From a virus: a stretch of DNA of 26,507 bases. Shown in pieces: positions 10,795 through 18,900 of this stretch. Positions within the stretch are counted from its first letter, which is position 1. Each line of letters starts with the position of its first letter. The position numbers and the translations under genes are program-made. The DNA lies in the IMG/VR virus record IMGVR_UViG_3300027974_000142, positions 1 to 26,507 of that record, one strand, 5' to 3'. The notes below the pieces were generated by a model. It was given only the letters and a program-made list of their open reading frames with translations. It was not told where the DNA came from and did not search any database.

Positions 10795-13569
10795 ATGGAA
10801 TTTACCGCGCTTGGCTACCCAGTTATCAGTGACGATGTTCACACCCGAGTATTTGGTAGTGAAGCCCGGCCTGTGATGAGTCGCCTTAGCCAACAAAAAG
10901 CCACGGGTTTGCTAAAGCAATTCGGTGTACCCGTCCCAGTTGAATACCCTTCAGGGATGTATGACGGCCCATTGCCGTTGCCATCTTTGGAGGGTTTTGA
11001 CATTAAAGAGCACTTTGAAAACATTGCAAAAAAGCAGGTAGGCCATTACAAAAAGTGGGCCGATGCATTCTCCACAGCAAACCTTGCACCGTTGCCGCCT
11101 ATTGAAGTACTTCGCTTTGAAGCCGGTTGGACGCGATATACTTGGGTTGAAAATGATGCAGCTGCGGGTTGGTACACTGAGCAAGTGCCATTCCCTGAAG
11201 AAGATGCCTTTACATTTGATACTGAAACGTTTGTAAAAGGTGGGAATTTTCCTATCATTGGCACTGCACTCTCAACCGAAGCTGCTTATATCTGGCTCGC
11301 TGCTGAGCTTATCGACCCTACATTGCCACAAGATTTATGGGATCAGTATTCCCTTATTCCTGTAGGTAAAAACAAGTTTATTGCAGGCCACAATATTTCA
11401 TTCGACCGTGTTCGTGCACAAGAAGGCTATGATCTCGAAAACACGGCACCTGAAAACTTTTACTTTGACACATTATCAGCCCACATTGGCGTTGCAGGAC
11501 TTGCAGGTGGCCAAAGGTGGCTTTATATTCTAGCAGGGAAAGACCCAGAAGATCTCACTGAAGAAGAAAAAAGAAAGCTAAGGTTCGCACCAAAATGGCT
11601 AGATGAAGGTGCTACAAACTCTCTTGTGGAAGTTTATAACTTTCATGTTTATTCCGTCAAGAAATACTTTGGTGATGATACAGTACAGCCACTTGGGGCA
11701 GGTGATAAAGAAACGCGAAACATTTTCGTTGATGCTGAGAATCTCGGTCAAATTCGCCAGATGCTCACTGAATGTCTTGACTATGCACTGAAAGATGCTT
11801 TTTATACTGCTGAGTTATTTCAAGCGCTGTGGCCGAAGTATCTTGACTCTACACCTTCAATGGTTGCTCTGGCAGGTCACCACCATCTCAATGGTTCCGT
11901 AATTCCACTTGTGCCAGACTGGCCTCAATGGATAGAAAATGTAGAGAAGGTATTTGATAATTATAACGAGGAAATGACTGAAGTGTGTCAAAAACTAATG
12001 AATGACACTTATTCCACATGGCAAAGTTTTGAGACAGACGAAGAGCGAGCGGCGTGGGTTGCTGCTGATCCTTGGGTATCTCAACTTGATTGGGAAATAA
12101 AGTCAAAGCGGGGTGTTTATGCAAACGTGCCAAACTGGTTTCGCCCATTCCAAAAAGAGCCCGAAAGGAAAATTGGCGTGCGAACAGTGCTTGCACACTT
12201 GATGTTAAGGCTAAAATGGGAAGGGTCGCCAATTGTTACCACTAAAGAAAACGGCTGGTGTTATCACAATGCTGATGCCGAACTAACAAAAATCCCGCAT
12301 CCAAAGGGTAAGGGCGAAAATGTTGGTGGGGTATTGTCAAAAGATTTCGTAGGCGACATGGAAGTCGGTGTACTTAGTTCTGATATTCCTGAAGCAAAAC
12401 GTGCTCTCGACATTGCGAATGCCATTTCTTATTGGACATCGGTGAGAAAGCGGGTGATGTCACGCATCTTTCAAACAGTGAGCAATCCTCATGGTAAGGA
12501 TGCTATTATGTGCCTGCCTGAGATTTTGGCACATGGCACTGTTACTCGACGCACTGTTGAACCGCTTATGGTTACAATGTGTTCAACCAAAAACTGGCGC
12601 ATTGGCACAGAGTTGAAAACTCGAGTGACAGCCCCTGACGGTTGGAAGATTGTGGGCGCTGATTTTGATGGCCAAGAATTACAACTTGCTTCAATTTACA
12701 GTGACAAGTGGGAAGGTGGCCACATTGGCTGCTCACCATTTGGCTTCAATGTGTTGTGTGGTTCGAAAGAAAATGGCACAGATGCACACAGTGTTCTTGC
12801 AAAAAATGCTAGCATCGACCGAGACACTGCTAAAGGCGTTGGCTTTGCCATTCTCTATGGTGCTGGTCTTCGCACAGTGATGGGCACAATCAAACGGAAA
12901 TTTCCGAAAAAAGCTGACTCTGAAGTTCGCCCATTTGCCACAAAAGCCCTCGAAGGCAAAAAAGGTGTAAAGCATAATGGCATTTATGAAGGTGGCACTG
13001 ATTCTGGTTGTTTTAACTTGATGGAGGAAATCGCTATGAAAATGCGCATTCCTCAACTCCCATGCCTTGGCACCAAAATTTCAACTGCAATGCGTCCTGC
13101 TGCAGTTGGAAATGACTTTCACACAAGTCGAATAAATTGGACGATACAAGCTTCGGGCGCTGAAATTCTCTCGGTGATTCTTACTGCAACTCATTGGTTA
13201 GCTGACGAATTCAAAATTCCCTGTAGATTCATTATCAGCATACATGACGAAATCTGGTGGATGACCCCCGAGAAATACGCCGAGCAGTTTGCTGTGTTAT
13301 TTCAAATAGCACATCTCTATACCTGGGCCCTGTGCCAAAGCGCCAATGGCATTCCGGATGTCCCTCTCAGCCGCGCATTCTTTTCTTCAGTTGCTATTGA
13401 TGAGCGCATTCGCAAATCACCTCGCGAACGCACTGTCACGCCATCAAACCCTAACGGTGATGCTGAACCTAACGGTGTCGAACATTCAATGAAAGAACTT
13501 GCTGACATAGGCGCTATCGACAAACTCACTACTCGCTACAAAGCTATTCAAAAAGGACTTATCAAATGA
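10795..13569 (+). CDS. Family A DNA polymerase, mitochondrial Pol gamma-like, with 3'-5' exonuclease
   Basis: A 924-residue replicative polymerase. Proofreading domain: Exo I FDTET (Asp142, Glu144), Exo II AGHNISFD (Asn200, Asp204), Exo III YALKD (Tyr330, Asp334). Polymerase domain: motif A ADFDGQELQ (Asp623, Glu628), motif B RDTAKGVGFAILYGAG (Arg676, Lys680, Phe684, Tyr688), motif C SIHDE (His817, Asp818). Several segments match mitochondrial DNA polymerase gamma rather than Pol I or T7: GCSPFGFNVLCGSKENGTDAH before motif B, and FFSSVAIDERIRKS followed by TPSNPNG near the C-terminus. Such polymerases have been reported in some cyanophages, for example S-TIM5. There is no Shine-Dalgarno before the ATG. 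The stop overlaps the next start as ATGA. It copies the phage genome in the host cytosol. Confidence 0.95.
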   Translation: MEFTALGYPVISDDVHTRVFGSEARPVMSRLSQQKATGLLKQFGVPVPVEYPSGMYDGPLPLPSLEGFDIKEHFENIAKKQVGHYKKWADAFSTANLAPLPPIEVLRFEAGWTRYTWVENDAAAGWYTEQVPFPEEDAFTFDTETFVKGGNFPIIGTALSTEAAYIWLAAELIDPTLPQDLWDQYSLIPVGKNKFIAGHNISFDRVRAQEGYDLENTAPENFYFDTLSAHIGVAGLAGGQRWLYILAGKDPEDLTEEEKRKLRFAPKWLDEGATNSLVEVYNFHVYSVKKYFGDDTVQPLGAGDKETRNIFVDAENLGQIRQMLTECLDYALKDAFYTAELFQALWPKYLDSTPSMVALAGHHHLNGSVIPLVPDWPQWIENVEKVFDNYNEEMTEVCQKLMNDTYSTWQSFETDEERAAWVAADPWVSQLDWEIKSKRGVYANVPNWFRPFQKEPERKIGVRTVLAHLMLRLKWEGSPIVTTKENGWCYHNADAELTKIPHPKGKGENVGGVLSKDFVGDMEVGVLSSDIPEAKRALDIANAISYWTSVRKRVMSRIFQTVSNPHGKDAIMCLPEILAHGTVTRRTVEPLMVTMCSTKNWRIGTELKTRVTAPDGWKIVGADFDGQELQLASIYSDKWEGGHIGCSPFGFNVLCGSKENGTDAHSVLAKNASIDRDTAKGVGFAILYGAGLRTVMGTIKRKFPKKADSEVRPFATKALEGKKGVKHNGIYEGGTDSGCFNLMEEIAMKMRIPQLPCLGTKISTAMRPAAVGNDFHTSRINWTIQASGAEILSVILTATHWLADEFKIPCRFIISIHDEIWWMTPEKYAEQFAVLFQIAHLYTWALCQSANGIPDVPLSRAFFSSVAIDERIRKSPRERTVTPSNPNGDAEPNGVEHSMKELADIGAIDKLTTRYKAIQKGLIK

Positions 13570-13766
13570 CTCGCAAATCCCGCACTTCCTACGCCCTCAT
13601 TCAGACTTTTTTGGGAAAAACTAACGCCGAGGGAAACCATGAAGTTTACTATGGTGTAGTTGCCTATGATAAAAAGGGCCGCGAAATACCCTCTTCAGTG
13701 AATTGTTGCTTTAATAGTGACTATTATTCAACTGATCAAATACTCCCACTTGCTCAAGCTCTCTAA
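13566..13766 (+). CDS. Small hypothetical protein (66 aa)
   Basis: Unrecognised. A basic N-terminus (MTRKSRTSYALIQTFLG) is followed by short beta-like strands (HEVYYGVVAYDKKGREI). The ATG overlaps the polymerase stop as ATGA, and AAGGA lies 8 bases upstream inside the polymerase gene, so it is probably translated by coupling. Two bases separate it from the next gene. No function can be given. Confidence 0.6.
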   Translation: MTRKSRTSYALIQTFLGKTNAEGNHEVYYGVVAYDKKGREIPSSVNCCFNSDYYSTDQILPLAQAL

Positions 13767-13768
13767 CG

Positions 13769-14002
13769 ATGGCATTCCCTCTTCCAGCTGATCCTGAATA
13801 CCGAAAAGAGGTAATTATGCTCTGGCTTGATGATGTTGAGGATCGACTAAAAGCTTACTCAGTGTCAGATGCAGAGAAAAGTTGGAAGATTGCTCAATGC
13901 ATATATCTTAGTCTTCCTCCTGGAGGAGGCTCTAACGAAATAGAATCAGCTCTAGTGAAAGCTAGGGTAAAATTAGACAAACTCACTGAATCAAAAACAT
14001 GA
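13769..14002 (+). CDS. Small hypothetical protein (77 aa)
   Basis: Unrecognised helical protein (DDVEDRLKAYSVSDAEKSW, then a Gly-rich turn LPPGGGSNEIE and a final helix). No Shine-Dalgarno. Its last codons contain the candidate late promoter motif GGGTAAAAT (13965-13973) for the following gene, and its TGA overlaps that gene's ATG. It sits between the polymerase and the tail chaperone genes, so it could belong to either module. Confidence 0.6.
   Translation: MAFPLPADPEYRKEVIMLWLDDVEDRLKAYSVSDAEKSWKIAQCIYLSLPPGGGSNEIESALVKARVKLDKLTESKT
13965..13973 (+). promoter_or_regulatory. Candidate late promoter motif GGGTAAAAT
   Basis: Inside the end of the preceding gene, 34 bases before ATG 13999. 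Predicted +1 is near 13980. It would start the structural module with the tail chaperone gene. Confidence 0.5.
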
Positions 14003-14328
14003 GAACAGTTTCAGACGACAACGCCAAACCTACAACAGTAGCTAGTGCTGCCGCTAAAGTAAAAGCACTCGACACCTTCTCAACAGTTCTAAAGGATGGT
14101 CGCACTATTACCATTCGCGAAATGACCGGTCGTGACCTTCTTTATATGGAGAAGGACCTGACTAAAGCCGGTGATATTGAGAAAGGCATGCGCATCATTG
14201 AGCGCCTCATTGTTGGTGATGACAAGATCACCTATGATGAAATCCAAGACCTAGGCGTAAAAGACTTTAAGAAACTTAGCGAACTTGTTGCTAAGGCAAA
14301 CGGTGACGAAGACTCTGACCCAAACTAA
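13999..14328 (+). CDS. Tail assembly chaperone, short form
   Basis: A 109-residue protein: a flexible Ala/Lys-rich N-terminus, then FSTVLKDGRTITIREMTGRDLLYMEKDL (residues 27-54), the beta-hairpin and helix pattern seen in tail assembly chaperones of the Mu gp41 / P2 gpE group, and an acidic tail. Such proteins bind the tape measure protein and hold it for tail tube assembly; they are not part of the finished virion. The best support is the programmed -1 frameshift signal in its last codons, which would make a 248-residue extended form reading into the next frame, as in lambda G/GT and P2 E/E'. Its ATG overlaps the previous stop. Confidence 0.75.
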   Translation: MRTVSDDNAKPTTVASAAAKVKALDTFSTVLKDGRTITIREMTGRDLLYMEKDLTKAGDIEKGMRIIERLIVGDDKITYDEIQDLGVKDFKKLSELVAKANGDEDSDPN

Positions 14329-14366
14329 TAGTAGAAGACCAAGAGGATTTCACCTATTTGGTCTTC
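14319..14366 (+). promoter_or_regulatory. Programmed -1 ribosomal frameshift signal
   Basis: A canonical slippery heptamer C CCA AAC lies at 14319-14325 in the correct X XXY YYZ phase, immediately before the TAA stop (14326-14328) of the upstream frame. An 8-nt spacer follows, then a perfect 9-bp stem, GAAGACCAA (14334-14342) with TTGGTCTTC (14358-14366), around a 15-nt loop. The -1 frame has its last stop at 14316-14318, directly before the slip site, and is then open to 14744. Every element of a -1 frameshift cassette is present at standard spacing. Confidence 0.9.
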
Positions 14367-14744
14367 ATTGATGATTATCCGCCTATTCATTTTCGGGAAC
14401 TTTGTCCAAAGGATTTTTACTTTGCACAAGTTTTGAGAAATAAAGGAGAAGGGTCACTTGCTCTTATGGAGAGAGTCACTCTAAACTTTGAGGATCTTCT
14501 TGACCTTCCCTCACTAAAAATGCAAAGGATTGTTCGTTGGGTCTCAGAAGATCTCTTTCATGAAAAAATCATGACGGTTGAAAATTGGTTAAGGACTTCA
14601 TTCCATTTATGCAAACAAAGATGGGATTCATCTGTAGAGTGGTTAGAGTCTCAACCAGTAAGTAAAGTGTTCTTAATGATTGACATTCTCAAAGAACATC
14701 ACGACGAAGTTGAAGACCAAATAAAGAAAGCCAGTAGGAAATAG
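14325..14744 (+). CDS. Tail assembly chaperone, frameshift extension (T-like domain)
   Basis: An open frame entered by the -1 shift at 14319-14325, adding 139 residues to the 109 of the short form (248 in total). It has no ATG near its beginning; the only upstream alternative start is a TTG at 14358 inside the stem, with no Shine-Dalgarno, which supports frameshift expression. The protein segment is helical with conserved-looking aromatic residues (FRELCPKDFYFAQVL, ENWLRTSFHLCKQRWDSSVEWLE). In lambda the equivalent T part recruits the major tail protein while the shared part binds the tape measure. AGGA near its end serves as ribosome site for the next gene. Confidence 0.75.
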   Translation, partial: LIVEDQEDFTYLVFIDDYPPIHFRELCPKDFYFAQVLRNKGEGSLALMERVTLNFEDLLDLPSLKMQRIVRWVSEDLFHEKIMTVENWLRTSFHLCKQRWDSSVEWLESQPVSKVFLMIDILKEHHDEVEDQIKKASRK

Positions 14745-14745
14745 T

Positions 14746-15159
14746 ATGTTTCAGCTCAAGTTCAAAGGCAAAGGGCTTCGCCCTATGAACCTGAAATGGT
14801 GGCCGCCTACTCAAAAAGAGTGGGCACCTATCTTAATGAATGAACATAAAGCCAGTTGGCGTAAAGAATCAGATCCTACAACTGGGCGACCTTGGGCTTC
14901 TCTCACTCCTCAATACGCCATTGAAAAGGCCAAAACCTGGCCTGGACAGACCATCCTTCGTGCTTCTGGCGCAATGCAAGATGGAGCCAAAATTGTTCCT
15001 TTTGATGATGGCTTTAACGCAGTTATTCGTCCATACGGAATATACCATCAGTTTGGTACTAAAAAAATGGTTGCAAGACCATGGTTAGGACTTCCTGATA
15101 CGGCGCTTAAGAAATTGCCGCCTATTGCCTGGAAACACATTCTCTCACTAAATAAGTAA
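14746..15159 (+). CDS. Phage virion morphogenesis / tail completion protein (P2 gpS / Mu gpG-like)
   Basis: A 137-residue protein with the pattern of the phage virion morphogenesis family: GRPWASLTPQYA (residues about 46-57), ILRASGAMQDGAKI (about 69-82) and, diagnostic, IYHQFGTKKMVARPWLGLP (about 97-115), where an aromatic-His-Gln-Phe-Gly is followed by Arg-Pro and an aromatic-Leu-Gly. Family members cap or complete the tail and help head-tail joining. AGGA lies 6 bases before the ATG and the gene starts two bases after the chaperone stop. Confidence 0.75.
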   Translation: MFQLKFKGKGLRPMNLKWWPPTQKEWAPILMNEHKASWRKESDPTTGRPWASLTPQYAIEKAKTWPGQTILRASGAMQDGAKIVPFDDGFNAVIRPYGIYHQFGTKKMVARPWLGLPDTALKKLPPIAWKHILSLNK

Positions 15160-15163
15160 CACA

Positions 15164-15463
15164 ATGACACGCTCACGCACTCAAACCGCCAAAGAAGATA
15201 GCACTTCCCCTGTCAATATTGAATTGGTAACCCTCTCTGAGGAGCCCACTGTAGCACCAGTTGCCCAAGAGAAAGAAGCCATTCAAACTGACGTCAAAGC
15301 TAAACTTGCTCGTAAGACAGACGCCGAAGACATCTTTGTTCCTGCAAACCCCGTTGCCCTCGAAAAAGCCACTGAAATCGTGGCTGAAAAAGATGGTTTT
15401 GAACTTACTCGAGGCACTTCCATTGGTGCTCGCTTGATTGCTCGCTCACGTAAACTGGCTTAA
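15164..15463 (+). CDS. Hypothetical protein in tail module (99 aa)
   Basis: Unrecognised. The first 60 residues are Ser/Thr/Glu/Val-rich and look disordered; the C-terminal part (VALEKATEIVAEKDGFELT, then RLIARSRKLA) could form a helix and a basic end. It lies between a tail completion protein and a LysM-like tail protein, four and two bases from its neighbours, so a role in tail assembly is likely from context alone. No Shine-Dalgarno. Confidence 0.6.
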   Translation: MTRSRTQTAKEDSTSPVNIELVTLSEEPTVAPVAQEKEAIQTDVKAKLARKTDAEDIFVPANPVALEKATEIVAEKDGFELTRGTSIGARLIARSRKLA

Positions 15464-15465
15464 TC

Positions 15466-15828
15466 ATGATCACTGTTCCTTTTCAGCAGCAGTTTACTTG
15501 GCGAAAGCTCGGATATCTGTATTATACGAATTCGCTAGATTACCGTGCTGTTTTGGAACAGAATCCGCAATGGACTGTGACTGAATTACCACCTTTAGGT
15601 GCCACTCTGAGCCTACCCAATGTCAAAAATACCACAGGGGGTTTGGTTCAATCATCTTTTGTTTTTGGACTTCCTCAAAATACTACTGCGGAAGAAATTT
15701 ATCCTTTCAATACTCAAGATGAGTATGCACAATCTTTAGTGCGTTATACTGTTGCGGGTGTTCAAAATCGCGTTGCATTAAATGGACTTACTTTAGATTC
15801 TGATCAAGCCGTGTACGGTTTTCAATGA
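15466..15828 (+). CDS. LysM-like tail protein (P2 gpX-like)
   Basis: A 120-residue protein whose first 55 residues match the LysM-like tail protein pattern: FTWRKLGYLYYTNSLDYRAV, then LEQNPQW and PPLGATLSLP, that is a helix, the Asn-Pro turn and the final Leu-Pro strand. In P2-like phages gpX is a small baseplate or tail protein; LysM folds bind glycan or connect tail parts. The remaining 65 residues are an unrecognised beta-rich extension that makes it longer than typical gpX (about 70). The late promoter motif GGGTAAAAC overlaps its stop codon. Confidence 0.65.
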   Translation: MITVPFQQQFTWRKLGYLYYTNSLDYRAVLEQNPQWTVTELPPLGATLSLPNVKNTTGGLVQSSFVFGLPQNTTAEEIYPFNTQDEYAQSLVRYTVAGVQNRVALNGLTLDSDQAVYGFQ

Positions 15829-15837
15829 GGGTAAAAC
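15829..15837 (+). promoter_or_regulatory. Candidate late promoter motif GGGTAAAAC for the sheath gene
   Basis: The motif begins 1 base after the preceding stop and lies 99 bases before the sheath ATG. Predicted +1 is near 15844, leaving an untranslated leader of about 84 bases with possible long-range pairing (CCTCTTCGG at 15852 with CCGAA...GAGG near 15899-15910). Confidence 0.5.
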
Positions 15838-15927
15838 ACTTAAATAAGCTTTGCCTCTTCGGAGACCACGCCGGAATCTATCCCAGCCAGTAGCGAAGCC
15901 GAAAAAGAGGGTGCATAAAGTAAAAAC

Positions 15928-18900
15928 ATGGCAACATTTTCATTGGGCTCAGGGAACACACCTGGAGCTCCTGGCGTTTATATAAACGAACAAGCTGGCC
16001 TTGCTGCTTCAGCCGCCATTGCTAGTTTCAGCACCGTTTACATGTTGGTTGAGACCGAAGAGTCTGTCCCTGTGACAATCTTCCCTTACAACACACCTGT
16101 TCCCGTCACTTCATTAAACGACTATCTCGTTTTGAATGGCGGCGTTGTTCCTACTGAGCGCATTCCTGCTCTTAGTTATGAGTGCGTAAACGAATTCTTC
16201 CAAAATGCCCAAGTAGGTGACCTTCGCGTTGTTCGTGTTGGCACTCCTAACCAGATCGTAGAAATTGAGTTCCTGCCTAGCGGAACCAAAACAAGCTCTA
16301 CAGGTCTACCTTCTGCTTTGATGGCTGGCGATTTGGTGTATGTCCAAATGCTCATCAATGGCAACCGCCTGGTGGCCGGCGATGGTGCAACTGGTTTTGA
16401 TGCTAATGGTGAATGGCTTGGCGTTCCTGTGACAATTCCCGTCAACTATGTTGCCGGTGATGAAGTCAATAACCGTAAGATCTCTCGTGCTATTGCTGTA
16501 GCTGTGGCTGCTGCAATTTCCAGCAATCCTGCTGTTAGTTCTTCAGTGTATGTGCGTGACTTTGGTCTGCTGTACGACTTAGACCCCACTCAATATGTTC
16601 TGTCTGACACCTCCTATGTCAGCATTGCCGCAACAATCTTTGATGGTAGCGTCACGGTTATCACTGAAGTAGTCCCCGTTGGTAGCGAAAATGTGTTCAT
16701 GCAGAACACTTATAACATCGCTAACATTATTGGACAACAAGGCAACCTGCTGCGAGTTCCTCAAGACTACATCCAAACAATTGGTACAGCATTTGACGGT
16801 CAGCAAGATCAAGGCTATTTGGTAACTCCTACTGCCTATGCTCAATTTGATGCTGAGGGTCGTTCTGCTGTTGGCGCTGCTGCTGCTGCACACTGTGCTA
16901 GCAATAATTACAAATGGATGGCCCTGGCTGATCCAGGTCCTTTCCTTGTAACAGGCATCAATAAGTATCTGAACTTCACACCCCACCAAGCTGCTGCTAA
17001 TCTTGTTACTGGTCTCAGCTATTTGGTAGATAATGCTATCTATCAGTGGACTGGTGCTGATGTTGCCTACAATCGTGCAACTTATCAGTCATTGGTTTCT
17101 GGTGTTTCAGCTCAAACTGCTGTTACTGAGTCTACGAATTCAGTTTCTGCTTCCACAAAAATTGGATTGCTGGATTCCAATCTGTTCACTGCCGTTTCAA
17201 CTGCTGGTCAGTCTGACTACGGTGTATATGAACTTAATTCTACTGACTTCTGGCCGGTAACACTGCCGATTCAGAAAGTTACTTTGAGCGGTGCTGGTTC
17301 TTCTACAAACGATCTGTATCCATACAATGGCACAGAAGTTTATGTGATTGCCCCCAGTTACACACCTCTGACAACAAGCACTTATTCTCAGAACTACGTT
17401 TATCTTGCCACTAGCGCATCTGCTGCTTCAGCGATTCTAACTCAAGTGAACAATGCTGGTGGTACTGCTGCAGCTATTGCTGCAACTTTGACCCCCACAG
17501 GTGCTATCTTGCCTCAAGGTGGTGTTGGCACTGGCTCGACATTCACAGTGTCGTACGCTACTCCCTATTGGGACTTGCCTGTCACTATCAATGGTCAAAC
17601 TTCTGATCTCATTCAGAATGTTACAAGTGGCACAGTTGGTGTGAATACTTTGCATCTTCCTGGAACTTTGCAAGACCCCACTAATACTTACCGTCTTAAC
17701 TTTGTTAGCCGCACTATTCTCAACCCTTCAGTGGCTGTTGGTGGTATTGCTCCTGCTGGCAATGTTGGTCCTGTGGCTTCAATTGGAGCCATCATTGGTG
17801 GTTCTGCCTACACACCTGGCACTTACACGGGTGTTAGCCTGCTTGGCGGAAATGGTACACTTGCTGTCGCAACAATCACTGTTTCAGCGACAGGCACTGT
17901 TACCGCAGTAGCTGTTACTACACCTGGCACTGGCTATTATGTTGGCGATACGTTGACTGCTGCTGATACTGCACTTGGTGGTGGTGGTGGCTCAGGTTTC
18001 TCCTGCAAAGTGGCAACCGTTACTGGCCAAGTTAATAATAAGTACACTGGTGCTATTAAGTTTAACATTGTTGGGCATGGTTTGACAGCTGGGCAAAAAG
18101 TGTTCTTCACTCAGCCCATTCTTGCTGGTGCGACTCAAGTCATCAAGAACACTACAAAAGTTGTTCAAAATGCATATTATGCGACTCCGATTGACGCTAA
18201 CAACTTCGTTGTTTCAAGCTCACTGAATAACTACACTTCACAGTCGTATATTCAATTCGTTAACCAAACTATTTCGAAGTTGCCTACGATTTTGTATTCC
18301 AATACGATTGGTGGGAACATCACTGCAGCAACTCTTAGCGAATTGACCACAGTGCCTCTGGTTCGTGCTCGTAAGTATGCTTTCGACTCTAGCAGTGTAT
18401 TCAGTCAAGCCGCAAGTTCGGCTGTTGCCCCTACTACAAGTGCTTCAGCACCTGGCGTGTCTGTGTACTTCAACACTAGCGCTGTTATTCTTGGCAATAC
18501 TTTAATTTCGCCCTTCGGCGAAGATTACGCAACTGCTGGTTGGCTACCTTCGTTAAATCTGCCTACTCCCACAGTAACACCTGTTGCAACAGTGGATAAC
18601 GCATACTGCGTTCCTACAGTTGATCAAAACTTCGACTCTGAAGCATTCTTAGTTCCTGCCATTCAAGCCATTAATGGTGGTAACTACAGTGCGGCTGTTA
18701 CAGGTACTCTTGGCCCAATTCTAACATTTGGGGCCATCACTGTTGGTTCAGGTTACACTCCTGGCACTTACACCAATGTTGCTCTCACAGGCGGCACTGG
18801 CTATGGGGCTACTGCAGACGTCACAGTTGGTGCTCTTGGCACTGTTACAGGAGTAACTCTTGTTTCTGGCGGTTGGGGTTACACAGTTGGTGGTTCACTG

